Source of the DNA: Neocallimastix lanati (nom. inval.)
Lineage: Eukaryota; Neocallimastigomycota; Neocallimastigomycetes; Neocallimastigales; Neocallimastigaceae
Length of the DNA: 52,500 nucleotides
NCBI GenBank assembly: GCA_016946835.1
Contig: JACVTC010000007.1
Coordinates: 1,685,001 to 1,737,500, forward strand
Direction: 5' to 3'
The notes beneath the pieces are model-generated. The model had not been told where the DNA came from and did no database searches. It was given only the letters and a program-made list of their open reading frames with translations. A program made the translations under genes and the position numbers. Positions 11,433-24,918 of the stretch are shown piece by piece; position 1 is the first letter of the stretch, and every line of letters starts with the position of its first letter.

Positions 11433-11925
11433 GAGAGTATTTATTAATAAATAATAAATAATAAAAAGAGGATTTATTAATGAATAATAAATAATAAATA
11501 ATAAATAATAAAAAAGAGGATTTATTAATAAATAATAAATAATAAATAATAAAAAAGAGGATTTATTAATAAATAATAAATAATAAATAATAAAAAAGAG
11601 GATTTATTAATAAATAATAAATAATAAATAATAAATAATAAATAATAAATAATAAATAATAAAAAAGGTATTTATTAATAAATAATGATTAATGAATAAT
11701 AATTAATAATAAATATTAACAAGAGTATTTATTAATAAATAATCAATAATAAATATTAAAAAGAGTATTTATTAATAAATAATCAATAATAAATATTAAA
11801 AAGAGTATTTATTAATAAATAATCAATAATAAATAATAAAAAAGAGTATTCATTCATAAATAATAAATAATAAAAAAAAAAAAAGAGTATTGATTAATAA
11901 ATAATAAATAAAAAATATTGACTAT
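11433..11925. repeat. 40/41-bp minisatellite, two subfamilies
   Basis: A 41-bp unit containing AAAAGAGGATTTATTAATA repeats several times (marker GAGGA at 11516, 11557 and 11598). It then gives way to a 40-bp variant containing AAGAGTATTTATTAATAAAT with TCAATAA inside (markers at 11721, 11761 and 11801). The two neighbouring subfamilies imply independent local amplification of one ancestral unit. Confidence 0.85.
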
Positions 11926-12153
11926 TGAATATTACATAAATAGACATCACTCATGAACAAAGTAGGTTCATTAGGTTAAATATGTATATATATATATATA
12001 TTTGTATTATTTACATAGTTAATATATACTAATATATCTAAATTTATATATATTTAAATACAATTTATACTTTATTTTTTTTTTTTTTTGAATTTTTAAT
12101 TTATATATATATAGATAGAGATAGAGATATGGAAGAAAGAAAAATAAAATAAA

Positions 12154-12186
<33 letters not shown>

Positions 12187-12588
12187 AATTCCTTTTTTTT
12201 TAATTTATCCTCTTTCATGATTAAAATTTCATTCCATTCCAATTTTTTTTTTTTTTAAAATTTGAATTATCTTTAAATAAAAAAAAAAAAAAAAAAATTA
12301 AATGAATAAATAAATAAATAAATATAAATGTATTATATAAAGAAGAGAAGATAATAAATAAATTTTATATTATTTTATATTATTTAATTTTAGTTATATA
12401 TTTATTATTAATTATTACGGTCTATTTATTATTATTATTATCATTAATTCATATCATCATTAATTGTTATTATCATTAATTATTATTTTAATTATTAGTA
12501 TATAGATAACAAATAAATTAAAAAAAAAAAAAAAAAAAAGAGTTTTAAAAATTAAAAAATACACTATAATTACTTTTTTTTCCTGTTT

Positions 12589-12619
<31 letters not shown>

Positions 12620-13234
12620 CCTATTTATTAATTAATAAATTATTTTAATATTATTACTATTTATTCATAAATAATATTTATAAGTATTTATATTTATATA
12701 TCATTTATAAATAACTACTATCTATATTTATATTTATATTTATATTTATATTTATATTTATATTTATAGTTCATCATAGAAGTATAGAATATCTTATTAA
12801 CATTGTTAATATTTTTTTTTTTTTTTAACCATTAATTTATACAAAAAATAAAAAAAGAATGTTAATATAATAATAGACGGGATGGACCTTTTTATTTATT
12901 TTATTAAGATAATAATAAATAATTATATTTTAATTTTTTATTTTATTTTATTTTATTTTATTTTTATCTTTACTTGACTTATTAACTTATTATTATTTAA
13001 AAATTATGAAAATATATATGTATAAATACTTTATCATTTTATAATATTTTTTACTATTTTATTATATCATATATTTTATTTTTTTACTTTATGTCTTATT
13101 TAATTATATTTAATTTGTAATGAATGATGTATCATCCATCATTATTTTCCTAAGACCTTGAAACATTATTGGCTATTTCATCAAGTTTTATTCTAATTAT
13201 TTTATATACATGAAGTTATCCTACTCTAAAAAAT

Positions 13235-13271
<37 letters not shown>

Positions 13272-13477
13272 AAAAAAAATGAAGCATAGAGGATAGATAG
13301 AGACAGACGGACAGATAAATAAATAGTTAAAAATAGATAAATAAAATAGATAAAATTGATAAAATTGATAGATAGGTTTTTTTTTTTTTTTTATTCTTTA
13401 AAAAAAACAAAAAGTTGACCAAGTATTATCATGTATGTTTTTATTATTTTTATCATTATTATCATATTATTATTAAC

Positions 13478-13515
<38 letters not shown>

Positions 13516-13736
13516 TCATGAATTGTTTTTCTGTTACATTTTTATAAAAATCAAAAAATAAAAAAAGTAATTTTATAATGATTTTAATATTTAAAATTTA
13601 TAATACATTCAATTTTAATTGAGTAGTAAACGTAAAGGGAAGTTAAGTGAACCCAAAAATTTTTTATATTAACTTTCTTTTTTTTTATTTTATTTCATTT
13701 TATTTTATTTTATTTTATTTTTTTTTTATTTTTAAA

Positions 13737-13737
<1 letters not shown>

Positions 13738-13803
<66 letters not shown>
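13738..13803. repeat. (AAT)n array
   Basis: About 22 AAT units. Apparent polyasparagine (plus) and polyisoleucine (minus) frames across it are repeat artefacts. A shorter AAT tract follows at about 13845-13870. Confidence 0.9.
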
Positions 13804-13807
<4 letters not shown>

Positions 13808-15858
13808 GACAGAAAATAAAAATCATAAAAAATAAATAAAATATAATAATAATAATAATAATAAATAATAATTCCTTATCTTCAAAACTAAAAAAATAAT
13901 TTAAAGAAAAATTGTTTATATACATATATAAATTTTATTTTTTTGATTTGATTTATTCATTTCTATACATATAAAATTTTTTTTTTCTTTTCAAAAAAAT
14001 TGAATAGTTTATAATATATAAAAATATATATATATATATATATATTTTTAATTCCAACAGGTTTTAATTCTTTTCCCCTCTAGTAATAATAAATAATAAA
14101 TAATAATAAATAATAAATAATAAATAATAAATAATAATAATAATTAATAATAACATATTGATATATATATTTTTTCTTTAAAAATTCCAAAGAAAAAAAT
14201 AAAAAATAAAATAATTATAAAATATAAAAATATATAAAAAATTTTTATTTATTTATTATTTTTATCAATCTCTCTCTTTTGCTTTATATGTTCATTATTT
14301 TTATTTTTTATTTGTTAAAAATAAATCTTTAAAGAAATAAAAGTTATATTAACATTTATTAAATTTTATGCATTTATTCTCTATTTTATAGGCAGAGATA
14401 ACATATAAAATAGAAATAGAAAATTAATTTTAACTTTAAATTTATTACTAAAAATAAAAAAAAAATATATATATATATATATATAAAGTAATAATAATAA
14501 ATAAATAAAGGTATTAATATTAAATAAATAAATATAAATAAATATAAATAAATAAATATAAATAAATATTAAATAAATAAATAAATATAATTAATGATTG
14601 ATACTATTTATATATATATTTAATTTTCTTAACAAATAATAACTATATTATATATATATATTTAACATTTTTAATTTCATTACATTTTCATTTACATTTT
14701 CATTTACATTTACATTTAATTCATCTATCCAGGCTTCAATTCCTTTTTCATTTCTGATTTAATTACTCTATCTCTGACCACTAGTAGTTAGTGAAAATTA
14801 ATTAAAAGAGTTTGAAATTAATAATAATTAAATTGAAAAAAAAAAAAAAGGATAATTAATCATTTGATAATCTTTTTTTTTTAATTGTATTTACATATTT
14901 ATATTTATTTATATTTACATGAATAGTTAAATTATTATTTATTATTTAGAAAGCATATTATGAATAAATTTTATTTATTTATTTATTTTTTATTTATTTA
15001 TTTATTTATTTATATATACAATTAACATTTTTATGAATTCATTATTATATACAATATTTACTATTTACTATTTATTATGTATATATTTTTTATTATTTAT
15101 TATGTATAAATATTTTTTTACTATATGAAAATGGTTAAAATCGTTTTCGGTTGAATGGAGTATTAATTAACAATCTACTATTAAATATTTATTTATAAAA
15201 TAAAATAGTATTATTAAATTCTTTTTATTTCTTATTTTTATTTCATAAGTAAACCTTATTTGTTATTATTATTGCATAAATAAATAAATATATGAATGAA
15301 AATATGAATATAAATACATAAATAAATAGATGTATAAATAAATATATAATTAAATAAATAACCAGATAAATATATATGATAAGTAAATAAATAAATAAAA
15401 TGTAAATAAAACCTATATAAAATTCAAAATCGACTTTTTTTTATATATAAATTAATAATTGGATGAAAAATAATTAATATGTTATATATAATCTATATAT
15501 ATAATCTTTATTCTTCGTTTTTAGTAAAGTCGAAAATCTTTGAAAAAAAACATTTATTTAATTAGTAATTTATTTATTTATTTTTAATTACACAATTTAT
15601 TTATTTAATATGTTTATTTATTTATTTATTTTTAATAAAAAAAAGGAAAGGAAAAAAAAAAAGGATTAAAATTTATTGGATAGGAATGAAATTTTAATCT
15701 TTTTATCTTCGTTAATATATAAAATATTAAAATATAAAAAATGTATAATAAAATATAAAATATAAAATAAAATATAAAATAAAATATAAAATAAAATATA
15801 TGTTATTATATATAATGAATAATATATAAGATATAAATTTTAATTTATTATATAAAAC

Positions 15859-15892
<34 letters not shown>

Positions 15893-16329
15893 CAGAAAAA
15901 TAGAAAAAAAAAAAAAAAAATGGTAGAATTACTTTATTAAGAAAAAAAAATTAATTTTATTATTTTATCCATATTTAATTTTTAATTTTTATAATTTTTA
16001 ATTTAATTTTTAATTTTTTAATTTATATTTATTTTATTTTTATTTATTTATTTATTATTATTTATTATTTATTTATTTATTTATTTATTTAGTATTTATT
16101 TATTTTTTTTATCATCAGCAAAAATAAAAATAAAATTTTTTTATCCAATGGAAATCAAATTGTTATAATATATATAAATTATATAAAAACTATATATAAG
16201 AAATTAAATATAAATTGAAAATAAATATATAAAACAGAAATTAAAAATAGATCAAATTTAATATAAATTAAATAATAATATGTAAAATAAATAAATTAAA
16301 ATATATAAATTAAATAAATAAAATATATA

Positions 16330-16420
16330 ATATAAATAAATATCAATGGATGAAATAAATATAAATAAATATCAATGGATAAAATAAATATAATAAATAT
16401 CAATGGATGAAATAGATAAA
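16330..16420. repeat. Short minisatellite, three about 28-30-bp units
   Basis: Three tandem copies of a unit built around ATATCAATGGATGAAATA, with one base change (GGATAAAATA) and one short deletion in the central and third copies. No coding role is seen. Confidence 0.75.
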
Positions 16421-18175
16421 TAACCATCAATATATCGTTTAAATTTTATTATAATTAAATAATACTTTTATATGGTTAGATATGATATATTTTATATATT
16501 AAACTTTTTTATGTATTAAACTTTGTTAATAATAAAAATTTATCATTAGATAAAAAAATAGTATTAATAGCTTAACTTTTTTTTTTTTTATAACATATTT
16601 TATATCTTTTTTTTTTTCTTTTTAAACATATTTTATATCTAATATTTTATAGTTTATAGATTTTATGCATTAAAAAAAAAAAACTAAAAAAAGAGTAAAA
16701 AAAAAGATTTTTTTCTTAATTTGTATTTTTTAAACTTTTTTTTATTTTTTATTTTTATTATGATCACCTGATCACCATTTAAAAACAAAGTCAAAAAAAA
16801 AAGAAAGAAAAACTTTTTATTTTATTTTTTTTACAACCTCTTAAAATACATTTTCTTCTTCTTCTTCACTTTTATTCTTTTGAATTTGGAAGATGAGAAA
16901 AAAATTTTATTTATTTATTATTTAACTTTATTTATTATAAAAATTTTTATTTTTATTTATTTATTTATTTTTATTATCATTAACAATAAATTAATTTAAA
17001 AGATTATATATTATATTATAATATATTATATTTAATTTTCGTTTTTTTATATTTTCTTTTTAAATTTAATTTAATTTAATTTAATTTATTTCCCACATTT
17101 TTTTTTTTTTAAAAAATGTTTCATATCCTTTAATTTTAAAGATTATCATAGTTCAAAAAAAAAAAAAATTAAACCATTCAAAAAAAAAAAACTTTTTATT
17201 ATTATTTATTATTATTTATAGTTAGTATTTATTATTTATGAATAAATACTATTTTTATTATTTAGTATTTAAAATTCTATTTAAAATTCTATTTATATTA
17301 TAATTATTATTTCTTATTATTTTTTATTTTTAATTATTATTTATAATTAATTATTACTTGCTATTATTTATTATTTCTTTAATTATTCATCATTAACTTT
17401 TAAATATTCATATTTAAAATAAAAAAAAAAAATTAGATAATTTTTTAATTATGATTGATGTTATTGAAAGTAGGTCTTTTCTTTCTTTCATTTATTCTAT
17501 TATTATTTTTTTTTTATTTTCTTTATATTCAATATTTTCATTTTTATTATAAATTATTATTTATTTATTTATTTTAAAAAAGATAAATGGAATCTTTATT
17601 TCTTTTTTTTATTCTTTCATTCTCTATTAAATAACTATATTTTATAAGATGTATTACTAAAATATTGAATATAATCTAAAATTACTAAATATATTTTTTT
17701 TTTAAAAAAAAGACTCTTTTATTTTATTGATATTTATAACTAATTAAATTATCATAAGAAATTTAAAAAAATCTAGATAATAAAAAAATAATATAAAATT
17801 ATAAAAACAATTCGAATATTAAAAATTATATGATAATAGAATAATAGAATAATAAAATAATAAAATAATAAAATAGCAAAATAATTGAATAATAGAATAA
17901 TAAAATAATAAAATAGTAAAATAATTGAATAATAAAATAATAAAAAATAAAATAATTAAATAGTAAAATAATAAAATAATAAAATAAAATAAAATTTTAA
18001 TTCTATTTATTTTTAATTTTTAATTTTTATTTAATAGAATTTAAAGTATAAAATTATTAAAAAAATAAAAAAAAACTATAAATCAAATAAAATCATTTAG
18101 AAATGTCAAATTCACCCTTTCATATCATTTTATTTCATTTCATAAAATAATAAATAATAAATAATAATAATAATA

Positions 18176-18212
<37 letters not shown>

Positions 18213-21070
18213 CAATAATTATAATAAAAACAATAAAAAATACATAACAAAATTAATCTTCTCCTCATTTCTGTCCAAGTTTTATTCTTTTTATAGTTGA
18301 TGGTTAATTTTCCTTCAAAGTCAAAAAATTTAAAAAAATTAAAAAAGATTAAAAAAAATTTTTTTAATGGAGATGGAGATAATACGGGTTAGGCTTTTAT
18401 ATTTAGGGATTTCATCTTATTTCATCTACTCACCCTTCAAAATGAATTTTTTATTTTGTTTATTTAAATTTAATTATAAATTTATTTATTAATTTATATT
18501 TATTTATATTATATATTAATCATCTATTTATATTTATTATTCATTTTATTCATTTACTAATTTTTTTTTATACGCTTCAACTTTTTATATTATTTAATAT
18601 ATATAAAATATATCAATTATATATTATGTATATACATTTAATTAAATATAAAATGGATTTAAACCTATGGCTAATATATTTTTATATAATTTTTTTTTCT
18701 TTATTATCCATTTATATTAATTTATTATTATTTGTATATAAATAATATTACAATAATTAACATAAATTGTATAAATTATTATATTCATATGTAATAATGA
18801 ATATAATTAATGATTAATATAAATTGTAGATAAATAATAAAATAGGTCAATATAATAAATGGAATATAATAATACTAAATAGTAATATAAATTATTTTTA
18901 TATATACTATTTAAATATTAATATTTATATATTACTATAATAAAATTTTATAATTGTAATTTATTACTATAATTAATATAATTTATAGTTAATTATAACA
19001 AATACATATGTAAATATATAAATATAAATTTATAATTATATAAATTTATTATAATTAAATGACTTCTAAATACTAATTATATTATAAATATGAAAATTTA
19101 ATGATTTACTATTAAATATTATTTAAAAAAAAATAAATTTTATATAGTAATACAATACATATATTTTAAATAGAATTAAGATGGTTCATTAAATAATAGT
19201 ATAAAATATATCGAGAATAATATACCTAATTATATATTTATATATCATAACATAAATATATATAAATAATAACTAATATATATAAATAATAAATAAGTAA
19301 TATTCATTTAGATGATTTATATTTTTTTATATATAATATAAAAAATAAATATTTCAAATTTAATATAAATTCTATTATAATACTTTAATTAAGTCTATTC
19401 ATAGTATATAATTAATTAAATTAGTAATTTAAATAAATATAAAATATTTTATATATCAAATATTTATATTTATTTGTATGTATAAAATCAAAACATATAA
19501 ATTGGTAGTACTTTTTTTTTTTTTTTTTGTTCTTTGAAATAATATACTATTGAATAGTTAATTATAATATATTATTTACATATATTATTCATATATATAC
19601 TTTATTAATAATAAAAAACGAAAATTATAATATAATAAATTAATCTATTTAAGAAAAGAAAAAAAAAACAAAAATAAATAATAAAAAAAATTTTTTTTTG
19701 TGTTATATTAAAAATAATTTTTATTACATATTATATAATACAATATAATTTAATATATTAGTGCATACATTATAATGTACTATTAATATAATATAATTAT
19801 ATTGAATCTATCCCTTTCATATTAAAAATAAATATAAAATTTTTATTTATTGGGATTTTTAGTTTTTTAGTTTTTTAGTTTTTTGGTTTTTTATTTATTT
19901 TTTTTTTTATATGGTTTTTTTTTGGTTTTGATTATTATTATTATATTTTGATTATTATTATTTCTATTTTTATATTGATTATTATTATTATTTTGATTAT
20001 TTATATATTTGTAAATGTTATTAATATATATCATTAATATAAATATATAATTTATTTATTATTTAATTTTTGATATATATAATTTAAAATATGTAATATT
20101 TATATAAAATATAAAATAAAATAAAAATAAATAAAAATTTTTTTTATTTTCTTTTCTTTTCTTTCCTTTTTTTTACTTTTCTTCACACCATAAAATTAAA
20201 ATTAAAAAAAAAAATAAAAATAAAAAAATTTATATAAATAAATTTGTCTTTTTTTAATCTAAAAAAAAAAAAAATTATAGAAAAAAGTATTTTTTTTTTT
20301 TATAAAGATCAAAGAAAAGAATAAATTAAAATATATATATATAAATAAAAAATAAATAAAATAGAAAGTAAGCATTTGTTTATTTATTTATTTTTAATAG
20401 GAAATAAAATGAAAGGAATAGTTTTTTTTATTATTTTTTATTTTTAAATATACATATCAAAGAGCAAATACACAAAAGAAAAATAATAATTTAATAATAA
20501 GATTGAAGAGAAATGAAGACAAAAAAAAAAAAACTAAAATTCTTATTTAATAATTTAAAAAGTCAAAATAGGAAGAAAGTATATATGTATATATTAAAGG
20601 GAGTAATTGGATAAAGAATATGTTAATTATGTAAATAATAATAAAAGGATAAAAAAAAAAAAAGATAAAAATATATTTTAAATGATGAAAAAAGGAGGAA
20701 AAAAAGTCAAAGAAAAATAGATAACTAAAATTTTATAGATATTAATTATATTAATAAATTGAAATATAATAAAACTTGATGATATAAAGTGGATAATGTT
20801 TAGAAGATTTTAGAATTATTTATAGAATAGTAATAAAAAAATATTTCATTTTATAAATTTATATAATGCAACTTTTATTTCATTATAAAAATATATATTA
20901 TGTATATATACTACTTTATATTTATTACTTTATATTTATTGATATTTTTTTTTTCCTATTATAATTTAAAAATGAAATTATTAAATAATTTTATTATTTT
21001 ATTTTATTTATATATATATTAATATTTCTATAAAATAATAGATTTAGAATAATAAATATAATTAAAGAAA

Positions 21071-21898
21071 ATGCATACTCCAGTTGAAATTACAGCTGCT
21101 ATTTCTAAAACCGGTAAGGCCAAAGCCGAAACTCCATTATTGAAAGGTTTTATAAAAGGTATCCTTTCAGGAGTATTCCTTTCCTTTGGTGGTTGTTTTG
21201 CTCTTACTACTGCTGGTGCTGCCCCACCAGCTTACCAAAAGATTTTACTTGGTGCTGTTTTCCCTGTCGGTCTTTGTTTAATTGTATTCACTGGTATGGA
21301 ATTATTTACTGGTAACAATTTATTTATGACTGTTGCTTTATTAGATAAGAAGTGTAAGGTTAAGGATCTTCTTATTAATTGGTGTAGTAGTTTCATCGGT
21401 AACTTTATTGGTTCACTTCTCGTTTCCTACTTCCTTGTCTACTTAGCTGATATTCCAATTACTACTGGTGCTTGGGCTGAATATACTAGAAACCTTGGTT
21501 ATGGTAAGATTAACAATGCTTGGTCTGACAACTTCCTTCGTGCTATTTCTTGTAATATGCTCGTTTGTTTAGCTCTTTTCTTAGCTAATAGTGCTGATGA
21601 TGCTGTCTCCAAGATTGTTTGTATCTTCTTACCAATTTGGGCTTTCGTTACTTCTGGTTTCGAGCACAGTGTTGCCAATATGTTCTTCATTCCAACTGCC
21701 CTTTTCCTTGGTATTGATGCTAATTGGGGTAAATTCTTATACAATAACCTTTTACCAGTTACTCTTGGAAACATTGTTGGTGGTAGTTTATTCGTTGGTG
21801 CCATTATGTGGTACCTTTACAGCTATGATGGCAAGAAGAAGATTGCTGATGCTCCATTAGATGACAGTGCCATGTTCCCAGTAAATGTTCAAATTTAA
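21071..21898 (+). CDS. Formate/nitrite (FNT) family channel, probable formate exporter
   Basis: A 275-residue single-exon integral membrane protein of the usual FNT length. Six hydrophobic segments (about 24-50, 57-80, 101-126, 154-174, 183-209 and 226-251) form the aquaporin-like FNT fold, which assembles as a pentamer. Family signatures are visible: GMELFTGNN at 75-83, GFEHSVANMF at 196-205 with the central His199 that controls anion/proton passage, and TLGNIVGGSLFVG at 231-243. FNT proteins move small monovalent anions such as formate, nitrite or lactate. In an anaerobic fungus, formate made by pyruvate formate-lyase is the most likely substrate, which is inference. Strong preference for GGT, GCT, CTT and AAG codons suggests high expression. 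A 101-codon minus frame and an 89-codon plus frame inside the gene are shadows. Lack of introns is compatible with a bacterial origin but does not prove it. Confidence 0.93.
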   Translation: MHTPVEITAAISKTGKAKAETPLLKGFIKGILSGVFLSFGGCFALTTAGAAPPAYQKILLGAVFPVGLCLIVFTGMELFTGNNLFMTVALLDKKCKVKDLLINWCSSFIGNFIGSLLVSYFLVYLADIPITTGAWAEYTRNLGYGKINNAWSDNFLRAISCNMLVCLALFLANSADDAVSKIVCIFLPIWAFVTSGFEHSVANMFFIPTALFLGIDANWGKFLYNNLLPVTLGNIVGGSLFVGAIMWYLYSYDGKKKIADAPLDDSAMFPVNVQI

Positions 21899-22670
21899 TT
21901 ATTATATAATTTTATTAAATTTTTTAAAAAAAATAATAAAAAAAATTTAAGAATTATACTAATAATTAATATTTTATTTTTATAAAAATATTTATATAAA
22001 TATATATATAAATATATATATAAATATAAATATTAATATCGTTTATTCATTAATATTAATTCCTTTTAATAAAAAGGAGGACAACAGAAACATTTAAAGA
22101 GAAATATAATAATAAAAACATATAAAAACTATTCATTTAAAATGAGAAAAATCATCAATTAATATATTTACAAAAAAAAAAGTAATTTAATTTATTTAGA
22201 AAAATACAAATTTATCAATTATTATTTAACTAAAAACTATACATTAAAAAAAGATTTTTATTATTTAAAAAAAAAATAGTAAATTAATTATTCTTCCCCA
22301 TTAAATTAAAACCATTTTTTTTATTTTTTAATTTTAATAAATAAATAATAATAATAAACATAAACTTATTAATTTAATTAATTATTAGTAAAAACAAAAA
22401 GGAAAAGAATTTTTATATATATATTTATATATATATATTTTTTATTTCAAAAACTATTAATTTAAATAATTATTAATAAAATAATAAACGTTTTTTTTAT
22501 TTTATTTTATTTTATTTTTATATCTTTTTTTTTTTTTTTTTTAACAAAAAATATCAGTTTTAATTATTTATAATATATATTTTTTTATACTAATAGAAAA
22601 GTCTTTTATTATGATTTTTTTTTTTTTTTATTATCTAGATAAAATATAAAAAAAATGAAGTAATAAAAAT

Positions 22671-22702
<32 letters not shown>

Positions 22703-22959
22703 TAAATAAATATAAAGAGAATAAAAAAAAAAAATAAAGAAAAATTAATAGTAATAATTTCATTTCCAAATTAATAAATTTTTATATTTTATTTATATAT
22801 TTTTATTTTTATTTTTTTTTATTTTATTAAAATTAAAATCAAAAATCAAAATTAAAAAAAAAAAAAATAAAAAAAATGAATATATTTATATAAATATATA
22901 TAAATAAAAATAATAAGCATAAAGAAAAAAAAAAAAAAAAAAAAAAATAAGATTTAAAA

Positions 22960-23042
<83 letters not shown>

Positions 23043-23112
23043 AAAATAATAAAATAAAATAATAAAAATTGTAATCGTTTTATTTTACTTTATTTATTTA
23101 TTTTTTTTTTTT
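21899..23112. other. AT-rich intergenic DNA with (AAAT)n array
   Basis: 3' flank of the FNT gene: poly(A/T) and TTTA tracts, with a long AAAT/AATA array at about 22955-23041. No coding pattern. Confidence 0.75.
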
Positions 23113-24109
23113 GCCAATAAAGTAAGGAATTTTTCCTTACTTCCTTCTTATTCTAATATTTTAGAATATGAAAATTTCATAAACAGGTATATTTGTACAT
23201 TCCTTCTTGGAGGAAATTTCAGCTTTAGATGAGCTACAATTCGATACTGGGGAACAGAGACATTTAAGTGAACAACTCCTAAAAAGTTCACAGGGGTCTA
23301 CTGTTCCGTATATTGTTAGGGTTTGTGGAATATCTTGCTAATACAATACTAATCATCAGTATATTTCGTGCCAGATGTGGATAAAAATTCGATGCTCGTG
23401 TTGCCAAAGCCGCCAAAATGATTGAAGAAGACTGTCCTGAAAGGTGCCCTTGTTGTTATAGAAAAAAATAGTAATCTTCGATTAAAACATTGGTTTTCAA
23501 AATGCTATCTTTTCTGCGAATTTCGAATGAAATATTTTAAGGATATTGAAATTCTTTATGAAAAATTTTATATTATTTCTAAATATTGTCCAATATCCAA
23601 AAGTAATGTAGACACTGTTATCACAGATATGAATAATATAGAACTAAGTTCTGATTCTGATAGTAGTAACGAAGTATATATAATATTAATATTATAACAA
23701 TATTTCTATTGTTAATAATTATAGAATTAGTGATAGTGAAAATAGAAATATTAATATTAGTGATAGTGAAAATTATAATATTATTACTACTAATTTAGTG
23801 AATAGTTCAATTGGTGAAAATCGTGGTAATTTAAGTAATTTTCTGAATAATGAGTTTGTAAATATATATGTGACGTGGTACCGATTATATATTCCTTTTT
23901 GGTGAAAGAGAAGCAAACGTTAATTGATTTTTTAATTTTAAAAAGAAATGGGATGTTTTGTTTAATACCTAACTCACCAAATCATTTCTGCGGATTATTC
24001 TAAAAACGCAATTCTTGGTATAATCTGCGGCTACTCTCTATATAGAAATATTGTGTCCTCTGGCTAGTTACTCGACAAGAGTTGCTCTTCTGAACGAGTA
24101 GTAAATGAG

Positions 24110-24142
<33 letters not shown>
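23113..24142 (+). mobile_element. LINE relic: C-terminal part with CCHC motif, 3' end and poly(A)
   Basis: Degenerate plus-strand coding in shifting frames. From 23367 it reads RARCG, stop, then KFDARVAKAAKMIEEDCPER with CPCC directly after (to about 23455). A frameshift near 23462 continues with LRLKHWFSKCYLFCEFRMKY. Together this gives C-x2-C-x(about 10)-H-x4-C, the zinc-knuckle arrangement typical of LINE C-termini, preceded by the usual AK-rich helix. Further pieces (FFGEREANVN and FKKKWDVLF near 23900-23960) fit the tail of such an ORF. Upstream, about 23215-23330 is open (including DELQFDTGEQRHLSEQLL). The element ends with a stem-loop (24069-24100) and a 33-nt poly(A) (24110-24142). 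Multiple stops and frameshifts make it inactive. No target-site duplication was found. It may belong to the same family as the RT relic at 9.8 kb, but the two share no overlapping segment to test this. Confidence 0.65.
24069..24100 (+). other. 3' stem-loop of the LINE relic
   Basis: Outer stem TACTCG (24069-24074) pairs with CGAGTA (24095-24100). Inner stem AAGAG (24077-24081) pairs with CTCTT (24085-24089) around a TTG loop. It lies 9 nt before the poly(A). Some LINE families use a conserved 3' hairpin as the template-recognition site of their reverse transcriptase, which is a plausible role here. Confidence 0.55.
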
Positions 24143-24144
<2 letters not shown>

Positions 24145-24187
24145 AACCAAGGAGCGTCAAGTCAAACGCTGAAAATGCAGTAAGATA

Positions 24188-24222
24188 AGGGGGGGGGGCC
24201 AGTAGGGTCAAATGACCCCCCC
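24188..24222. other. G10 tract and GC hairpin
   Basis: A run of ten G (24189-24198), then GGGTCA, a two-base spacer and TGACCC, then more C to 24222. GGGTCA/TGACCC forms a short hairpin, and the G-run could pair with the C-run. It is among the most GC-rich spots in the window and sits just downstream of the LINE poly(A). Function unknown. Confidence 0.6.
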
Positions 24223-24559
24223 TCCTGAAGGAAAAAAAAAAAAGAAGATCATAATTTCTTTAAGATCATCAATTCAAATCCTAATCCATAAGGAAATGAG
24301 GTTCGTTTGCCTAGGAACTTTTTTACTGAATTATATTTATACATTTTGATTTTTGAATATTACTTTTTTATTTCACATCATGTAATTAATAAATAAATAA
24401 ATAAATAAAGTTTAAGTTCTAAAATAATTACCACTATTTATCTATTTATCAATATCATATATATATATATGTATTTTTATTTTTATATATATATATATAT
24501 ATTTTTTTTTTAATATTATTAAATAAAGATTATTCCTTAATCCAAACAAAAACTAAAAA

Positions 24560-24692
24560 AAAAAAAAAGAACAAAAAATAATTCTTCACAAAACGAATCT
24601 ATGGAAATGGAATCTCCCTTATAATATTTTTCTCTTGGTTAGAGGGATTGTTTTGTGGTCAACCAAAAACATCTATCTACTTTATAGATGTT

Positions 24693-24735
<43 letters not shown>
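24560..24735 (+). ncRNA. Possible small structured RNA (weak candidate)
   Basis: Two adjacent stems are visible: TTGGTT pairing with AACCAA (about 24636-24666), followed directly by AACATCTAT (24668-24676), a 7-nt loop and ATAGATGTT (24684-24692), and then a long T run. Tandem hairpins ending in a T run resemble an RNA polymerase III transcript end. However, no known family (tRNA, U6, snoRNA boxes) can be matched, and T runs are everywhere in this DNA. Treat as a hypothesis. Confidence 0.2.
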
Positions 24736-24743
<8 letters not shown>

Positions 24744-24770
24744 CTCTTTGACTTTTATTGTATTACCTTA

Positions 24771-24806
<36 letters not shown>

Positions 24807-24875
24807 ATTACATTGCAAATCCAAGTGAAATAAATGAAATATAAAATATATATATATTTGAAAGAAAAGACCACA

Positions 24876-24887
24876 GCAAAGAATTTA

Positions 24888-24918
<31 letters not shown>

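Noticed and set aside
13120-13210. Higher-complexity patch possibly containing an exon remnant
   Set aside because: Only a 12-13-codon open piece, and no splice partners found.
21499-21804. Minus-strand 101-codon frame and overlapping plus-strand 89-codon frame
   Set aside because: Both lie inside the FNT gene, whose frame has full family signatures; they are shadows.
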